The translations under genes and the position numbers were made by a program. The notes beneath the pieces were generated by a model. It did no database searches. It had not been told where the DNA came from and worked only from the letters and a program-made list of their open reading frames with translations. A stretch of 6,040 nt of DNA, from assembly GCA_021796905.1 (NCBI GenBank), contig JAKABK010000127.1, positions 1 to 6,040 of the forward strand, given 5' to 3'. Origin of the DNA: Actinomycetes bacterium. Its GTDB lineage: Bacteria > Actinomycetota > Acidimicrobiia > Acidimicrobiales > Palsa-688. Of this stretch, positions 5,784 to 6,040 are shown one piece after another (position 1 is the first letter of the stretch; the number at the start of each line of letters is the position of its first letter).

Positions 5784-6040
5784 AGCGGGGCCCGCCGCCC
5801 CCGTGCCCGCCGAGCGCTCCACGCTGTGCCCGGAGGGCTGGGACCCACCCGTGAGCGGCCACCCGGACGGCCGCTGGACCTTCCGCCCCGACGCCGGAGC
5901 GGATCGGGCCTGCGGCCGCCCGAGGAGTGCTGGCGGACCCCCGGTCCCTACCGCCCCGGCCGTCAGGCGCTGGCGCCGGCCATCTCCGCCGAGCCCACCG
6001 GTCCCGTCGCCACGTCGCCGGGAACGGCCGGGCCGGCACC
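5784..6040. other. Right edge, no firm gene; hairpin and weak open frame
   Basis: After the methyltransferase stop there is a weak 5-bp stem, CGGGG (5786-5790) with CCCCG (5799-5803). A perfect 7-bp stem follows, AGCGGCC (5854-5860) with GGCCGCT (5869-5875), around an 8-base loop; it may act as a terminator. A plus-strand frame from GTG 5803 stays open to the edge. Its first 40 codons have strongly G/C third positions (TLCPEGWDPPVSGHPDGRW and so on); beyond about 5920 the codon pattern is better in another frame (EECWRTPGPYRPGRQALAP). This could be the start of a gene with a frameshift, or merely GC-rich chance. I do not recognise any family. Confidence 0.35.

Noticed and set aside
5686..6039. 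117-codon minus-strand open frame at the right edge
   Set aside because: It runs into the methyltransferase C-terminus antisense and is low-complexity Arg/Ala/Gly/Pro; no family features.

Overview
This is a very GC-rich window. Its leuCD operon, divergent from an NdgR/LtbR-like IclR regulator, is a typically actinobacterial arrangement, and start codons are often GTG. The host is most likely a high-GC actinobacterium. A deep-branching class such as Acidimicrobiia is possible, but that is a guess from protein style and was not tested.

Layout, left to right. Positions 1-190 hold no convincing gene. They contain a tandem array of seven degenerate 17-bp units (67-189) that ends next to the leuD stop codon. 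Positions 191-2232 (minus strand) are leuC-leuD, the two subunits of isopropylmalate isomerase, joined by a one-base stop/start overlap. The 79-bp gap 2233-2311 carries a large inverted repeat and a direct repeat, and probably contains the divergent promoters and operator. Positions 2312-2995 (plus) encode the IclR-family regulator, which has an unusually short effector domain. Its end overlaps by 20 bp the end of a convergent alpha/beta-hydrolase gene (2976-3830, minus). Upstream of the hydrolase, a 182-bp gap contains a terminator-like hairpin just after a UbiA-superfamily prenyltransferase gene (4013-4864, minus). A 175-bp divergent gap then leads to a UbiG-like class I SAM-dependent methyltransferase (5040-5783, plus). 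The last 257 bp have a hairpin and a weak, possibly partial, open frame running off the edge.

How the genes fit together. leuC, leuD and the regulator form a known type of unit: the regulator sits divergent from the leucine genes it controls in Streptomyces and Corynebacterium. The hydrolase, UbiA protein and UbiG-like methyltransferase look like a second unit. Prenyl transfer followed by O-methylation is a plausible combined chemistry, but the substrate is unknown and no ubiquinone or menaquinone gene is nearby. The most unusual things seen are the 17-bp array after leuD, the symmetric and duplicated architecture of the leuC/regulator gap, the shortened regulator, and the prenyltransferase/methyltransferase pair. 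No clear evidence of a new defence or mobile system was seen.
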